Source: Actinotalea sp. Marseille-Q4924
GTDB lineage: Bacteria; Actinomycetota; Actinomycetes; Actinomycetales; Cellulomonadaceae
Direction of reading: 5' to 3'
DNA: 64,000 bases
NCBI RefSeq assembly: GCF_916618755.1
Contig: NZ_CAKAKB010000003.1
Span: 1,054,001-1,118,000, forward strand
Below, one piece after another: positions 42,169 through 52,294 of the stretch. Numbering within the stretch: the stretch's first letter is position 1; each line of letters starts with the position of its first letter. Below the pieces are notes generated by a model. The model did not search any database. It worked only from the letters and a program-made list of their open reading frames with translations, and was not told the DNA's origin. Both the position numbers and the translations under genes were made by a program.

Positions 42169-43899
42169 TCACCCCTGCCGGTCCTGCACGGGTGAGTCCT
42201 GCGCGAGCCCGACGAGGTGCTGCGAGTACGCGCACAACGTCAGGAACGTCGGGAACTCCTCCTCGAGCGCGACCTGGCGCAGGACGTCGGCGGCGTCGTC
42301 GTAGCGGTCGCCGTCGTGCCGAGGCAGCCGCCCCAGGACGTCGGCCAGGACCCACTCGACGTAGCGGCGCGTGATGCGCGTGCCGTCCGTCGTGACGACC
42401 TCGTGGTGGATCCACTGCCACAGCTGGGACCGGGAGATCTCGGCGGTGGCGGCGTCCTCCATGAGGTGGTCGATCGCGGCCGCACCCGTCCCGCGGAGCC
42501 ACGACTCGACATACCGCAGCGCGACGGAGACGTTGCTGCGCACGCCCGAGCTGGTGACCTGCCCGGCCGCAGAACCGACGTCGAGAAGGTCCCGAGCGGT
42601 CACGGCGACGTCGTCGCGCAGCAGGTGCAGCTGGTGCGGCCGCGCGCCGAGCACCTCGTCGAAGACCTCTCGGGCGACCGGCACCAGGTCGGGGTGCGCC
42701 ACCCACGTGCCGTCGTAGCCGGCCGCCGCCTCCCGCTCCTTGTCCGCCCGCACCTGCTCCAGCGCCCGTGCGGTGACCTGCGGGTCGCGGCGGTCGGGGA
42801 TGAAGGCCGACATGCCCCCGATCGCGTGCGCGCCCCGGCGGTGGCAGGTGGCGACGAGCAGCTCGGTGTACGCACGCATGAACGGCACGGTCATGGTCAG
42901 GGTCGACCGGTCCGGCAGGACGTACCGGCGCCCGCGGGACCGGAAGGTCTTGATGACGCTGAACAGGTAGTCCCAGCGTCCCGCGTTGAGGCCGGCGCAG
43001 TGGTCCCGCAGCTCCCAGAGGATCTCCTCCATCTCGAACGCCGCGGGCAGCGTCTCGATGAGGACCGTCGCGCGGATCGTGCCGTGCGGCAGGCCGAGCA
43101 GGTCCTGCGCCGCGACGAAGACGTCGTTCCACAGGCGCGCCTCGAGGTGGCTCTCGAGCTTCGGCAGGTAGAGGTACGGGCCGCGACCGGCGTCCACGAG
43201 GAGCCGGGCGTTGTGGAAGAGGTACAGACCCGCGTCCACGAGGCTCGCCGACGCCGCCACCTCCTGCCCGGACCGGTCCGCGAACGCGAGGTGCTTCTCC
43301 GCGAGGTGCCAGCCGCGGGGTCGCATGACGACGGTGGGCGTCCGCGGCCCGACGCGGTACTCCTTGCCCTCCGGCGTGGTGAAGTCCAGCTGTCCGCGGA
43401 AGGCGTCGTACAGGCTGAGCTGACCGCCGACGACGTTCTGCCACGTCGGCGACGTCGCGTCCTCCAGGTCGGCGAGCCAGACCTGCGCGCCGGAGTTGAG
43501 CGCGTTGACGGTCATCTTCCGATCCGTCGGGCCGGTGATCTCCACGCGCCGGTCCTCCAGGCCGGGGCCGGGGCCGGCGACCCGCCACGTGCGGTCGGCG
43601 CGCAGGTGCGCGGTGTGCGGCAGGAAGCCGGGGTCCACGCCGTCGGCGAAACGCTGCCGCCGCTCCTGGCGCAGCGCGAGGAGCTCGTTGCGGCGGGCGA
43701 GGAACCGGGTGTGGAGCTCGGCGACGAACGCCAGCGCGTCCGCGGTGAGGACCTCCGGTGACCCCGGCACCTGCGGACCCAGGACGCGCAGCGTGGCGGT
43801 CCTGCCGGTGGTGGTCGAGGAGGTGGTCGACGGGCTCGTCGACCGGGTCGGCGCCGGGACGCCGCCGGTCGTCGTGCGCGGGAACGTCGTCGTCGTCAT
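42169..43899 (-). CDS. aceB: malate synthase A
   Basis: This 576-residue TIM-barrel enzyme condenses glyoxylate and acetyl-CoA to malate. Signatures: [17 protein letters not shown] (catalytic-region Asp/Glu), [47 protein letters not shown] and the C-terminal [19 protein letters not shown]. The N-terminus is Thr/Ser-rich. The ATG overlaps the aceA stop, so the two glyoxylate-shunt genes are coupled. Confidence 0.96.
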   Translation of the reverse strand: MTTTTFPRTTTGGVPAPTRSTSPSTTSSTTTGRTATLRVLGPQVPGSPEVLTADALAFVAELHTRFLARRNELLALRQERRQRFADGVDPGFLPHTAHLRADRTWRVAGPGPGLEDRRVEITGPTDRKMTVNALNSGAQVWLADLEDATSPTWQNVVGGQLSLYDAFRGQLDFTTPEGKEYRVGPRTPTVVMRPRGWHLAEKHLAFADRSGQEVAASASLVDAGLYLFHNARLLVDAGRGPYLYLPKLESHLEARLWNDVFVAAQDLLGLPHGTIRATVLIETLPAAFEMEEILWELRDHCAGLNAGRWDYLFSVIKTFRSRGRRYVLPDRSTLTMTVPFMRAYTELLVATCHRRGAHAIGGMSAFIPDRRDPQVTARALEQVRADKEREAAAGYDGTWVAHPDLVPVAREVFDEVLGARPHQLHLLRDDVAVTARDLLDVGSAAGQVTSSGVRSNVSVALRYVESWLRGTGAAAIDHLMEDAATAEISRSQLWQWIHHEVVTTDGTRITRRYVEWVLADVLGRLPRHDGDRYDDAADVLRQVALEEEFPTFLTLCAYSQHLVGLAQDSPVQDRQG

Positions 43900-45308
43900 C
43901 GCTGCTGCCCTCCGTGGTGCGGACCTGCGTGCGGGGAGGACGGCCCGGTGAACTGGGCCGTCTCGGTCGAGCCGGCCATGGCCGTCGTCGTGCTGGTGGG
44001 GTCGATCGTGGTGGCGACCCGGTCGAAGTAGCCGGTGCCGACCTCCCGCTGGTGCCGGGTGGCGGTGTAGCCGACCGCCTCGTCGGCGAGCTCCGCCTCC
44101 TGGAGCTCGACGTACGCGGACATGCCCCTCACCGCGTAGTCGCGGGCGAGCGTGAACATCGAGTGGTTGAGCGCGTGGAAGCCGGCCAGGGTGATGAACT
44201 GGAAGCGGTAGCCGTACGCGGCCAGCTCGCGCTGGAAGCGCGCGATCGTGGCGTCGTCGAGGTGGGCCCGCCAGTTGAACGACGGCGAGCAGTTGTACGC
44301 CAGGAGCTTGCCCGGGAAGCGGGCGTGGATGCGCTCGGCGAACTCGCGGGCCAGCGCGAGGTCCGGCTCGCCGGTCTCGACCCAGAGCATGTCCGCGTAC
44401 TCGGCGTACACGAGGCTGCGCGCGACGACCGCGTCCAGGCCGGGCCGGACCCGGTGGTAGCCCTCGGCGGTGCGCTCCCCGGTGAGGAACGGGTGGTCGC
44501 GCTCGTCGACGTCGGAGGTGAGCAGGTCGGCGCCGAGGGCGTCGGTCCGCGCGACGACGACGGTGGGGACGTCCGCCACGTCCGCCGCGAGCCGGGCGGC
44601 ACTGAGGGTGCGGACGTGCTGCGACGTCGGCACGAGGACCTTGCCGCCGAGGTGCCCGCACTTCTTCTCCGCGGCGAGCTGGTCCTCCCAGTGCACGCCG
44701 GCCGCACCCGCGGCGATCATGCCGCGCATGAGCTCGTAGGCGTTGAGCGGGCCGCCGAACCCCGCCTCGGCGTCCGCGACCACCGGGGCGAGCCACTGGC
44801 GGCTGGGCACGCCGCGCTCGGCGGTCTCGATCTGGTCGGCCCGCAGCAGCGCGTTGTTGATGCGGCGCACGACCGCGGGCACGGAGTCCGCCGGGTAGAG
44901 GCTCTGGTCGGGGTACGTCTGGCCGGAGAGGTTCGCGTCCGCCGCGACCTGCCAGCCGGAGAGGTAGATCGCCTCCAGGCCGGCGCGCACCTGCTGGACG
45001 GCCTGGTTGCCCGTGAGGGCACCGAGGGCCGCCACGAGGTCCCGCGAGTGCAGCAGCTCCCACAGACGCTCCGCGCCGCGGCGCGCGAGCGTGTGCTCCT
45101 CCCCCACCGACCCGCGCAGCGCGACGACGTCGTCCGGCGTCCAGTCTCGCCGGACCCCGGCCCAGCGCGGGTCCTCCGCCCAGGCCCGGGCGAGCGCGTC
45201 GGCGTCGCGACGGTGGTCCGCGCGGCCCCCCGGTGCCGCCCCCTGCGCGGCGCCGACGACGCCCGTGCCTCCGGCCCGGGTGGTGGTGGTCTCGTACGTG
45301 GTCGTCAT
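43896..45308 (-). CDS. aceA: isocitrate lyase
   Basis: This 470-residue enzyme splits isocitrate into glyoxylate and succinate. The active-site loop is [15 protein letters not shown] with the catalytic Cys; [20 protein letters not shown] and [17 protein letters not shown] are also clear. It is the first gene of aceA-aceB and diverges from ramB. Two perfect palindromes in the gap are likely regulator sites. Used for growth on acetate or fatty acids. Confidence 0.97.
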   Translation of the reverse strand: MTTTYETTTTRAGGTGVVGAAQGAAPGGRADHRRDADALARAWAEDPRWAGVRRDWTPDDVVALRGSVGEEHTLARRGAERLWELLHSRDLVAALGALTGNQAVQQVRAGLEAIYLSGWQVAADANLSGQTYPDQSLYPADSVPAVVRRINNALLRADQIETAERGVPSRQWLAPVVADAEAGFGGPLNAYELMRGMIAAGAAGVHWEDQLAAEKKCGHLGGKVLVPTSQHVRTLSAARLAADVADVPTVVVARTDALGADLLTSDVDERDHPFLTGERTAEGYHRVRPGLDAVVARSLVYAEYADMLWVETGEPDLALAREFAERIHARFPGKLLAYNCSPSFNWRAHLDDATIARFQRELAAYGYRFQFITLAGFHALNHSMFTLARDYAVRGMSAYVELQEAELADEAVGYTATRHQREVGTGYFDRVATTIDPTSTTTAMAGSTETAQFTGPSSPHAGPHHGGQQR

Positions 45309-45367
45309 GGCCTTCTCCTCGATGTCGAGCGGTCGCCTCGTCGGCTGTGTGCACCACGGTGGGGCAA

Positions 45368-45417
45368 GGTCAACCGCTCTTGACCGACGCGAGGAGCAGA
45401 AGAACCCGCGTTCTTCT
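45368..45417. promoter_or_regulatory. two palindromes in aceA/ramB promoter gap
   Basis: GGTCAA-CCGCTC-TTGACC (45368-45385) and AGAAGAAC-CCGC-GTTCTTCT (45398-45417) are both perfect inverted repeats in the 157-bp gap between divergent aceA and ramB. RamB and GlxR-type regulators are known to control these genes in other actinobacteria. Which protein binds which site cannot be told here. Confidence 0.6.
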
Positions 45418-45465
45418 ACGCAGGAGAACCTCCCGGCGACGACGGCCGCCGTGCCACCGTGAGTC

Positions 45466-46932
45466 ATGGCACCGGCACCCCTGACCCCGGCCGCGCCCCG
45501 CACGGCGGTCGACCCGCTCGTCATCGGACGGCGGGTGCGCCACCTGCGCACGCACCGCGGCATGACCCTCGAGCACCTGGGCGCCGCCGTCGGGCGCGCA
45601 CCGTCGCAGCTCTCGGTCCTGGAGAACGGGCGTCGTGAGGCCCGGCTCTCGCTGCTGGAGCAGGTCGCCACCGCGCTCGGGGTGACCCTGGCCGACCTGC
45701 TGTCGCCCGAGCCGCCCAGCCGCCGTGCCGCCCTCGAGATCGAGCTGGAGCGCGCGCAGCGCGGGCCGCTGCACGCCGCGCTGGGCCTGCCGCAGGTGAA
45801 GGCGGGCAGGTCGCTGCCGACGGACGCGCTGGAGGCGATCGTCGGGCTGCAGCGGGAGATCGGCCGCCTGCTCACCGAGCGCGCCGCCACCCCGGAGGAG
45901 GCACGCCGCGCGAACACCGAGCTGCGCGCCACCATGCGTGACCAGGACAACTGGTTCGGCGACCTCGAGGTCCACGCGCGCGAGCTGCTGGCCGCCGTCG
46001 GGCACCGGGGCGGTCCCCTCTCGCAGCGCGCGACCGCCGAGATCGCCGCCCACCTCGGCTTCACGCTGCACCACGTGCACGACCTGCCGCACTCGACGCG
46101 GTCCGTGACCGACACGGCACACGGGCGCATCTACCTGCCTCAGGCGCCCAGCGCGTCCACCGACCCGCGGTCCGTCGTCCTGCAGGCCCTCGCGGCCCAC
46201 GTCCTGGGGCACGGCGAGCCCGCCGACTACGGCGACTTCCTGCGGCAGCGGGTCCAGACGAACTACCTGGCCGCGGCGCTGCTCGTGCCCGAGGAGGCCG
46301 CCGTCGCGATGCTGAGCACCGCCAAGGACGAGCGGCGCCTGTCGGTGGAGGACCTGCGGGACGCGTTCGGCGTGCCGTACGAGACGGCGGCGCACCGGTT
46401 CACGAACCTCGCCACCAAGCACCTGGGCATCCCGGTGCACTTCATGAAGGTCCACGAGGACGGCACCCTGCACAAGGCGTACGAGAACGACGGCGTCCGC
46501 TTCCCCAGCGACGCGCTGGGCGCGATCGAGGGCCAGCCGGTGTGCCGGCGGTGGACGGCCCGCGTGGTGTTCGCGGTGCCCGACCGGTTCAGCCCCTACT
46601 ACCAGTACACCGACACCTCGACGGGCACGTACTGGTGCACCTCACGCGTCCAGGCCGGCGGGGACGGGACCTTCTCGGTGAGCGTGGGCGTGCCGTTCGC
46701 CCAGGTGCGGTGGTTCCGCGGGAGGGAGACCACGGAGCGTGCCGTGTCGCGGTGCCCGGAGCCCGAGTGCTGCCGCCGCCCGCCCGGCGAGCTCGCCGCG
46801 CGGTGGGAGGGCCGCGCCTGGCCGGCGGCCCGCCCGCACGCGAGCATGCTCGCGGCCCTGCCGGTCGGCGCGTTCCCGGGCGTCGACCAGACGGAGGTCT
46901 TCACGTTCCTGGAACGGCATGCGCCGTCGTGA
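45466..46932 (+). CDS. ramB: RamB-like XRE regulator of acetate metabolism
   Basis: This 488-residue regulator has an N-terminal HTH ([20 protein letters not shown], about residues 34-53), an IrrE-like centre ([19 protein letters not shown], whose HExxH motif is degenerate) and a C-terminal DUF2083-type region with cysteines ([15 protein letters not shown]). The architecture is that of RamB/Rv0465c, which controls isocitrate lyase and malate synthase. Its location opposite aceA supports this. Confidence 0.92.
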   Translation: MAPAPLTPAAPRTAVDPLVIGRRVRHLRTHRGMTLEHLGAAVGRAPSQLSVLENGRREARLSLLEQVATALGVTLADLLSPEPPSRRAALEIELERAQRGPLHAALGLPQVKAGRSLPTDALEAIVGLQREIGRLLTERAATPEEARRANTELRATMRDQDNWFGDLEVHARELLAAVGHRGGPLSQRATAEIAAHLGFTLHHVHDLPHSTRSVTDTAHGRIYLPQAPSASTDPRSVVLQALAAHVLGHGEPADYGDFLRQRVQTNYLAAALLVPEEAAVAMLSTAKDERRLSVEDLRDAFGVPYETAAHRFTNLATKHLGIPVHFMKVHEDGTLHKAYENDGVRFPSDALGAIEGQPVCRRWTARVVFAVPDRFSPYYQYTDTSTGTYWCTSRVQAGGDGTFSVSVGVPFAQVRWFRGRETTERAVSRCPEPECCRRPPGELAARWEGRAWPAARPHASMLAALPVGAFPGVDQTEVFTFLERHAPS

Positions 46933-46945
46933 GCAGCGGACCGGC

Positions 46946-47131
46946 TCAGCGCGGCTCGCGCTGGCGGAACTCCTCGATCATCTGGCGTGCCTGGAGCCGG
47001 TACAGCTGTTCCAGGTCGCGCCGCAGGAGCGCCTGCCGCTCAGGCTCCGCGCGGTCCAGCTGCGCTCGCCGGATGGCGTCGCGCGCGGCGCGCACGTCCG
47101 CATCCGTCACCATCACCACGAGGTCGTCCAT
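46946..47131 (-). CDS. small helical hypothetical protein (61 aa)
   Basis: The 61-residue protein (VMVTDADVRAARDAIRRAQL, then RRDLEQLYRLQARQMIEEFR) is highly charged and helical. No family is recognised. It is convergent with ramB. Confidence 0.55.
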   Translation of the reverse strand: MDDLVVMVTDADVRAARDAIRRAQLDRAEPERQALLRRDLEQLYRLQARQMIEEFRQREPR

Positions 47132-47318
47132 GGTCGCAGTCTGTGCGGATCCGGTTGCCGCGACCAGCAGCGGGACGGATTTTCACCCGCATGACCGCGA
47201 CAAACGTGTCGAACCGGGCGCACGACTGTCAGGCGTCGGCGCGGGCGCCCACTCCTGGCTCGCGGGCCGCGGGCGCCGCTCGGGTGTGAGCGCCCGCTGC
47301 TAGCCTGACGCACCGCGA

Positions 47319-47392
47319 GGGCCAGTAGCTCAGCCGGTCAGAGCAGCGGACTCATAATCCGTCGGTCGTGGGTTCAAGCCCCACCTGGCCCA
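47319..47392 (+). tRNA. tRNA with CAT anticodon (Ile2 or elongator Met)
   Basis: This 74-nt cloverleaf has acceptor GGGCCAG/CTGGCCC, D-arm TAGCTCAGCCGGTCAGAGC, anticodon loop CTCATAA and T-arm GTGGGTTCAAGCCCCAC. CAT may be methionine or a lysidine-modified Ile2 that reads AUA. The AGCAG...GACTCATAATC...GGTCG pattern resembles Ile2 tRNAs such as E. coli ileX. CCA is not encoded. Confidence 0.9.
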
Positions 47393-47521
47393 CCCTCGGG
47401 CGTAGTAGCTCGGCTGATGCTCAACGGTGTCGCGTCGGCGGACGACGGTGCCCGCCGCGCGCCCGACGCCCACCCTCCTTAGGGTCGATCGGGTCCGCAC
47501 CCGTCCCACGAGGAGGTCCTC

Positions 47522-47866
47522 ATGAGTGACGTCCCAGCACGCGACGCCCTGCCGATCCCTGACTACGACCACCTGCCGGTCACCGGCCTCGCCCACCGCA
47601 TCCGATCGCTCGAGGCAGAGGACGTGGACAGCCTCATCTCGTACGAGCGCGCTCACGGCGGCCGACTGCCGGTCCTGCAGGTCCTCGAGATCCGCCTCCG
47701 GGAGCTGGCCGACGGCGCCGTGCCGTCCGGCGGCGACGCGGCGGGCCTCTCCCCCGCCGCGGCACCCGCGCCAGACGGCGGCAGCAAGGTCGGCCCCGAC
47801 ACGCAGGGCCCCGCGCAGAACCCGCCGTCGCATGGCGTGCCGACGAACCCCGCCCAGCCGCGCTGA
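47522..47866 (+). CDS. hypothetical protein with conserved N-terminal helical motif (114 aa)
   Basis: The first ~70 residues contain LPIPDYDHLPVTGLAHRIRS, then LEAEDVDSLISYERAHGG and RLPVLQVLEIRLRELADG. This is a small conserved helical domain seen in actinobacterial proteins (recall). The rest is a disordered Pro/Ala tail. AGGAGG precedes the ATG. Function is unknown. Confidence 0.7.
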   Translation: MSDVPARDALPIPDYDHLPVTGLAHRIRSLEAEDVDSLISYERAHGGRLPVLQVLEIRLRELADGAVPSGGDAAGLSPAAAPAPDGGSKVGPDTQGPAQNPPSHGVPTNPAQPR

Positions 47867-47961
47867 ACGCCCGGCGCCTGGCCTTGCCGCCGGGCGACCG
47901 CGCCGGCCGGGAACGCCGAGGGCATGGCACGCGGAGGCATGGCACCACCTACCGTGGTGCC

Positions 47962-48474
47962 ATGCCTCTCCTGCGTCGCCGACGCCCCCCACTGCCCGAC
48001 GACGTCCGTGACCGGTTGGGGCTCGCCGAGAGGGACAGGCCGCTGGCCGTGGGTCGGACGACGAACGACGGCTGGGTCGTGGCGACGCGCGCCGTCCTCG
48101 TCGTGCTGGACGGGGCGGAGGTGCTGCGCCGGGCGTGGGTCGACGTCGACGGCGCGCGCCTGGACCCGGCGACCGGGGACCTCACCGTCACCTGGGTGGA
48201 CGGCACGCCGACGACGCGGATCCCGCTGGTCGCCGAGGCGGCGCGGGACCTCGCCCGTGCCGTCCACGACCGCGTGCAGTCCTCGGTGGTCCACGGCGAG
48301 AAGGTGGAGCTCGGCGGCGGGCGCACCGTGCGGGTCGTCCTGCGCCGGACCGACGACGGCTCGCTGATCACCCAGGTGATCGGGGCCGGTGACGTCGACC
48401 TCGGTGACCCGCGGACGGCCGCGGCCGTGGACGCCGCCGAGGCCCGGGTCCGCGAGGCCGCAGGCCTGCGCTGA
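47962..48474 (+). CDS. hypothetical protein (170 aa)
   Basis: This 170-residue beta-rich protein (LAVGRTTNDGWVVATRAVLV, LDPATGDLTVTWVDG, VEARVREAAGLR-type end) resembles small actinobacterial proteins that precede tRNA genes. No enzymatic motif is seen. ATG 47962 chosen; the upstream extension is poor. Confidence 0.6.
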   Translation: MPLLRRRRPPLPDDVRDRLGLAERDRPLAVGRTTNDGWVVATRAVLVVLDGAEVLRRAWVDVDGARLDPATGDLTVTWVDGTPTTRIPLVAEAARDLARAVHDRVQSSVVHGEKVELGGGRTVRVVLRRTDDGSLITQVIGAGDVDLGDPRTAAAVDAAEARVREAAGLR

Positions 48475-48566
48475 GGTGCTGCGCGGCCCTCCCGGACGTG
48501 GTGGCCGGCGCGACACGCCGGTGTCCTGCCACCCGTGGAGTTCAGGTAGCATTGCCAACCGCGCGA

Positions 48567-48639
<73 letters not shown>

Positions 48640-48651
48640 CAACACGAGAAC

Positions 48652-48693
48652 GGCCCCTCACCAGCGGAAGCGCTGACCGAGGGGCCTTCGTCT
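48652..48693 (+). terminator. terminator after tRNA-Asn
   Basis: GGCCCCTC (48652-48659) pairs with GAGGGGCC (48679-48686), with an inner AGCG/CGCT stem, followed by TTCGTCTTT. Confidence 0.8.
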
Positions 48694-48853
48694 TTCCCGA
48701 ACCTGCGATACAGGTGCGACAGGCGAGAGAACCCCCGGGCTTCGCGTGCCATCCGGGAGCTTCCCCGCCGACGGTGCCGCTGATGGACCGCCGGGGCGGG
48801 ACGACGAGCACCGCCCTCACCCCGGGGACCACTGTCAGGGTGGTGCTACCGCG

Positions 48854-49192
48854 TCAGGGCTCCATCAGGGGCAGCGCGTCTATCCCGGTGATCCGCAGAA
48901 GTCGATCCAGCATGGGTGGCGCGTCCAGGACCCGCGGGCGCTCGGGAACGGACTGTGCCAGGAGCGACAGGCAGCCGACCGCGGACGAGTCGATGAACGT
49001 GAGCTCGGCACACTCCACGTCGACGGGCAGGCCGGCGCTGACGACATGATCGATGGCCGTGTGCAGGTCCGGGACGAGGACGACGTCGACCTCACCGACC
49101 AGGATCAGCGAGGCGCGCTCGTGCCCGAGGGCGACGTCGACACGTCCCTGCGGGAGCGGAGACGGAGGCTCGGTCCTGCTCACGGGCTGCAT
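48854..49192 (-). CDS. STAS-domain protein (112 aa)
   Basis: A second anti-sigma-antagonist-type STAS domain. The Ser pair is in AELTFIDSSAVGCLSLLA (about residue 67). Strands SLILVGEVDVVLVPD and the C-terminal helix DRLLRITGI complete the fold. No kinase or sigma gene is adjacent. It differs from the 4.9-kb paralogue in having DSS instead of DSA. Confidence 0.8.
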   Translation of the reverse strand: MQPVSRTEPPSPLPQGRVDVALGHERASLILVGEVDVVLVPDLHTAIDHVVSAGLPVDVECAELTFIDSSAVGCLSLLAQSVPERPRVLDAPPMLDRLLRITGIDALPLMEP

Positions 49193-49319
49193 CGTCGCTC
49201 CACAGGCTCGGTCCCAGCTGGTCCTCTGGTGATCGAGAGGCTACGCCGCGCGCATGCCGGTGCATACCGCCGACCGAGGTCGAGCATGCGCTCGGTCGGA
49301 GGGATGGGACGATCGCTGC

Positions 49320-49739
49320 ATGAGGACCGGGATCACGGTGACGCCCTCCCTGGTCATCCCGCGCGCCGAGCTCGCGGTCCGGTTCTCCCGGTCCTCCGGT
49401 CCGGGCGGTCAGGGGGTCAACACCACCGACTCGCGCGTCGAGCTCCTGTGGGACGTCAGGTCCTCCTCGGTCCTCACCGACGCCCAGCGGGAGCGGCTCG
49501 TCGACCGCCTCGGTGCACGCCTGGTGGACGGCGTGCTCACCGTCACGGCATCCGAGCACCGCGAGCAGCGCCGCAACCGGGCTGCCGCCGAGAGCCGGCT
49601 GGCTGCGCTCGTCGCCGCGGCGATCAGCCCGCCCGCGGCCGAGCGCCGAGCGACCCGCCGGACCCGAGGGTCCAACGAGCGTCGACTCGCGGCCAAGAAG
49701 CACCGGTCGGAGGTCAAGCGCCTGAGGTCACCCGACTAG
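49320..49739 (+). CDS. arfB: ArfB/YaeJ-like peptidyl-tRNA hydrolase
   Basis: This 139-residue release-factor-like protein has the GGQ motif in RSSGPGGQGVNTTDSRVEL and a basic C-terminal tail (RRATRRTRGSNERRLAAKKH) that in ArfB enters the mRNA channel. It would rescue ribosomes stalled without a stop codon. ATG 49320 is favoured over an upstream frame. Confidence 0.9.
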   Translation: MRTGITVTPSLVIPRAELAVRFSRSSGPGGQGVNTTDSRVELLWDVRSSSVLTDAQRERLVDRLGARLVDGVLTVTASEHREQRRNRAAAESRLAALVAAAISPPAAERRATRRTRGSNERRLAAKKHRSEVKRLRSPD

Positions 49740-49841
49740 ACGGTCTGCCACGCCGTGCACATGCAGGACCCAACGATCCGGGCCGCCCGCACGTAAGGAT
49801 AGGTAGCGGTCGGCACGCGGCCGTCCGAGCTGGGGGTAGCC

Positions 49842-50866
49842 ATGTCGATCCACGCCACGTCGTCGTCTGCCGGGACGAGGCGACAGAGGGCACTGGCCGG
49901 TGCGCTCGGGGTCCTCGTCGGCGCGGTGGCCTCGTTGTCCGGCTGCACCACGGCGCCGGGCGCGCCGGGAGCGGCGGCGACGTCCGCTCCGTCGGCTCGC
50001 CCGTCCCCCGGCGACGCCTCCTCCCCCGCACCGGTGGACCCACCCCACCCGTCACGAGCAGCCCACCAGCGGAGCCGACGCCCCCATCCGAGCCCACCCC
50101 ATCAGCCGAGCCCACCCCACCGGTCGAGCCCACCCCACCGGTCGAGGCGACCCCACCCGTCGAACCCCCGGTCGAGCCGAGCGAGACCGTCCCACCCGCA
50201 CCGCCGGCGCCGGAGCCGACCGAGGAGGCGTCCCCAGCTGCCCCGGCGAACCCCGAGCCCGCCGCACTGCGTCGCGGGGACGCCGGCGAGGCCGTCCTGG
50301 CCCTGCAGCAGCGCCTCGACGAGCTGGGCTACTTCATCGCCCGTGTCGACGGCGAGTTCGGTGCCGGCACGCAGCAGGCCGTGTGGGCGCTCCAGAAGGT
50401 CGCCGGGCTGACCCGGGACGGGATCGTCGGCCCGGCGACGAGCGCCGCCCTCGATGCCGGGGTGCGCCCGACACCGCGCACCACAGCTGGTCGGGTGATC
50501 GAGATCGACCTGGACCGCCAGATCCTGCTCGCCGTCGACGACGGGGTCGTCACGCGCATCGTCAACGCGTCGTCAGGGAACGGTGAGACGTACACCGCTC
50601 AGGGCCGTCAGCTGCAGGCCATCACACCGACGGGCAGCTACGAGCTGGTCCGGCAGATCGACGGGATGCACGAGTCGACGCTCGAGCTGGGATCGATGTA
50701 CCGACCGAAGTACTTCCACAAGGGATGGGCCGTCCACGGCTCGACCTCCGTGCCGCCCTGGCCCGCCTCCCACGGGTGCGTCCGTGTGTCGAATGCCGCG
50801 ATGAACTGGATCTGGGACGCCTGGGGGGCGCCCCTGGGCACCCCGGTGGTCGTCCACAGGAGCTGA
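49842..50866 (+). pseudogene. L,D-transpeptidase lipoprotein with apparent frameshift
   Basis: The 5' part (from 49842) encodes a lipoprotein signal with ALAGALGVLVGAVASLSGC; the lipobox is LSGC. The remainder, one frame lower (-1 relative), encodes a PTPP-rich linker (about 50035-50210), a peptidoglycan-binding domain (LRRGDAGEAVLALQQRLDEL) and a YkuD catalytic domain with WPASHGCVRVSN, whose Cys forms 3-3 cross-links. A single extra base would join the two into about 341 residues. C-runs at 50005-50046 are the likely site. It may be a real mutation, programmed shifting or a sequencing error. Confidence 0.75.
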
Positions 50867-50916
50867 CACCGCCCTGGACGGGCCCTGGGCCGGACGCGTC
50901 GGCGGGCGGGTCGCCC

Positions 50917-51810
50917 TTACGCCCGCACGGCCGCCGACGCCCACAGGTGGTGCAGCGCGTACGACCGCCAGGGTGCCCACCCCTGCGCCAGGTCGCCCGC
51001 GCCCACCGGGTCCGACGCGCACCCGAGGCGGCGCAGCGCGTTCCGCACGCCGACGTCCGTCGGCAGGAAGACGTCCCCGTCCCCCAGGGCGCGCATCCTG
51101 ATGTAGCCCGCCGTCCAGGGACCGACCCCCGGGAGGGCGAGGAGCCGACGCTCCACCTCGTCAGGATCCTCGTCCGGGACCAGCCGCAGCGCGCCCGCGG
51201 CGGCGCCCGCCGCGAGCGCCTGGAGGGTGCGGCGACGGCTGGTCGGCATGGCGGGCAGCTGCTCCTCCCCCGCACGAGCCAGGGTCGCCATGTCCGGGAA
51301 CACGTGCGTCAGGCCGTCGCGCGGGGCGGAGAGCGGCTCCCCCAGGGTCGCGACCAGACGCCCCGCGAGCGTCCGCGCCGCCGCCACCGACACCTGCTGA
51401 CCGAGCACCGCCCGCACGGCGAGCTCGTCACCGTCCGCAGCGCCCGGCGAGCGCCGCCCCGGGGCGTCGGACACCAGCGGTGCGAGCAGCGGGTCCGCGC
51501 CCAGGTGGGCGTCGACGAGGACCGGGTCGGCGTCGAGGTCGAGCAGCCGCCGCAGCCGCCGCACCGCCTCGGGCACGTCGCCGCGGTCGCTCGGCCACAG
51601 AGTGCACTCGAGGTGCGGCGGCCCCGCCCGCGTCCCGGGGCGGACCTCCGCCACGGCAGGACCGCCGGACAGCCGCAGCACCCGGCGGTACGTGTCGCCG
51701 TCGACCACCTCGATGCCGGCGATCGCCCGCGCGCCGAGGAAGGCCATGAGGCCGTCGTGGTGCAGCGGTGGCCGGTACGGCAGGCGGACAGTGACGGCAC
51801 CGGCATCCAT
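50917..51810 (-). CDS. alkA: AlkA-type 3-methyladenine DNA glycosylase
   Basis: This 297-residue protein has an N-terminal AlkA_N-like region (LPYRPPLHHDGLMAFLGARA) and the HhH-GPD domain: ALPGVGPWTAGYIRMRALGD followed by the catalytic Asp in FLPTDVGVRNAL. LGQQVSVAAARTLAGRLV is the first helix pair. It excises alkylated bases. It lacks the Ada methyltransferase domain often fused in actinobacteria. Confidence 0.92.
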   Translation of the reverse strand: MDAGAVTVRLPYRPPLHHDGLMAFLGARAIAGIEVVDGDTYRRVLRLSGGPAVAEVRPGTRAGPPHLECTLWPSDRGDVPEAVRRLRRLLDLDADPVLVDAHLGADPLLAPLVSDAPGRRSPGAADGDELAVRAVLGQQVSVAAARTLAGRLVATLGEPLSAPRDGLTHVFPDMATLARAGEEQLPAMPTSRRRTLQALAAGAAAGALRLVPDEDPDEVERRLLALPGVGPWTAGYIRMRALGDGDVFLPTDVGVRNALRRLGCASDPVGAGDLAQGWAPWRSYALHHLWASAAVRA

Positions 51811-51842
51811 GGCCCGAGTCTGGCCGACCCGGACCGGGAGTC

Positions 51843-52151
51843 TCAGCCGACCGGGACGGCCGAGCGCCAGCCCTCGCCGGCCGGCTCGACACCCTCCGGC
51901 AGGTCGACCGTCGCCACCACGACGTTCGTGCCGGTGCCGGAGACCTTCTCCCACCGGCTGCCGTAGCAGAGGTCCACGCGCACGTCGGGCGGCGACGCCG
52001 CAAGGTCCGCCTGGTCGAGCAGCTCCGTGGTGCCGTCCTCGGAGTCGGCGGCCCAGTACACCGTGGCGTGAGGGTGGTAGCTGGCCCACTCCCACTTCCA
52101 GCGGCGCTGGACCTGCTCCCAGTGGCAGAGGGTCTCCGTCGTGTCGGACAT
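51843..52151 (-). CDS. hypothetical protein (102 aa)
   Basis: This protein is rich in Trp and begins MSDTTETLCHWEQVQRRWKW, then EWASYHPHATVYWAADSEDG. No family is recognised. AGGAGG lies 12 bp before the ATG at 52149-52151. It is soluble, and its function is unknown. Confidence 0.6.
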   Translation of the reverse strand: MSDTTETLCHWEQVQRRWKWEWASYHPHATVYWAADSEDGTTELLDQADLAASPPDVRVDLCYGSRWEKVSGTGTNVVVATVDLPEGVEPAGEGWRSAVPVG

Positions 52152-52294
52152 GTGCGTCGTCACCTCCTGGAGCGCGAGCGCCCCGTCGCGCCCGCGTCGC
52201 TCCGATCGTCGCACTCCCCGGCGCGCGCGTCACGGACCAATGACCCTGGTCCACCTCGTCCTGCGCCCCGCCTGCCACCGCCTAGAGTTCCCGC

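Noticed and set aside
48746-49841. Open frame extending far upstream of the L,D-transpeptidase in its C-terminal frame
   Set aside because: It runs through the STAS and ArfB genes and reads as Arg-rich shadow; the real N-terminus is the lipoprotein signal in another frame.
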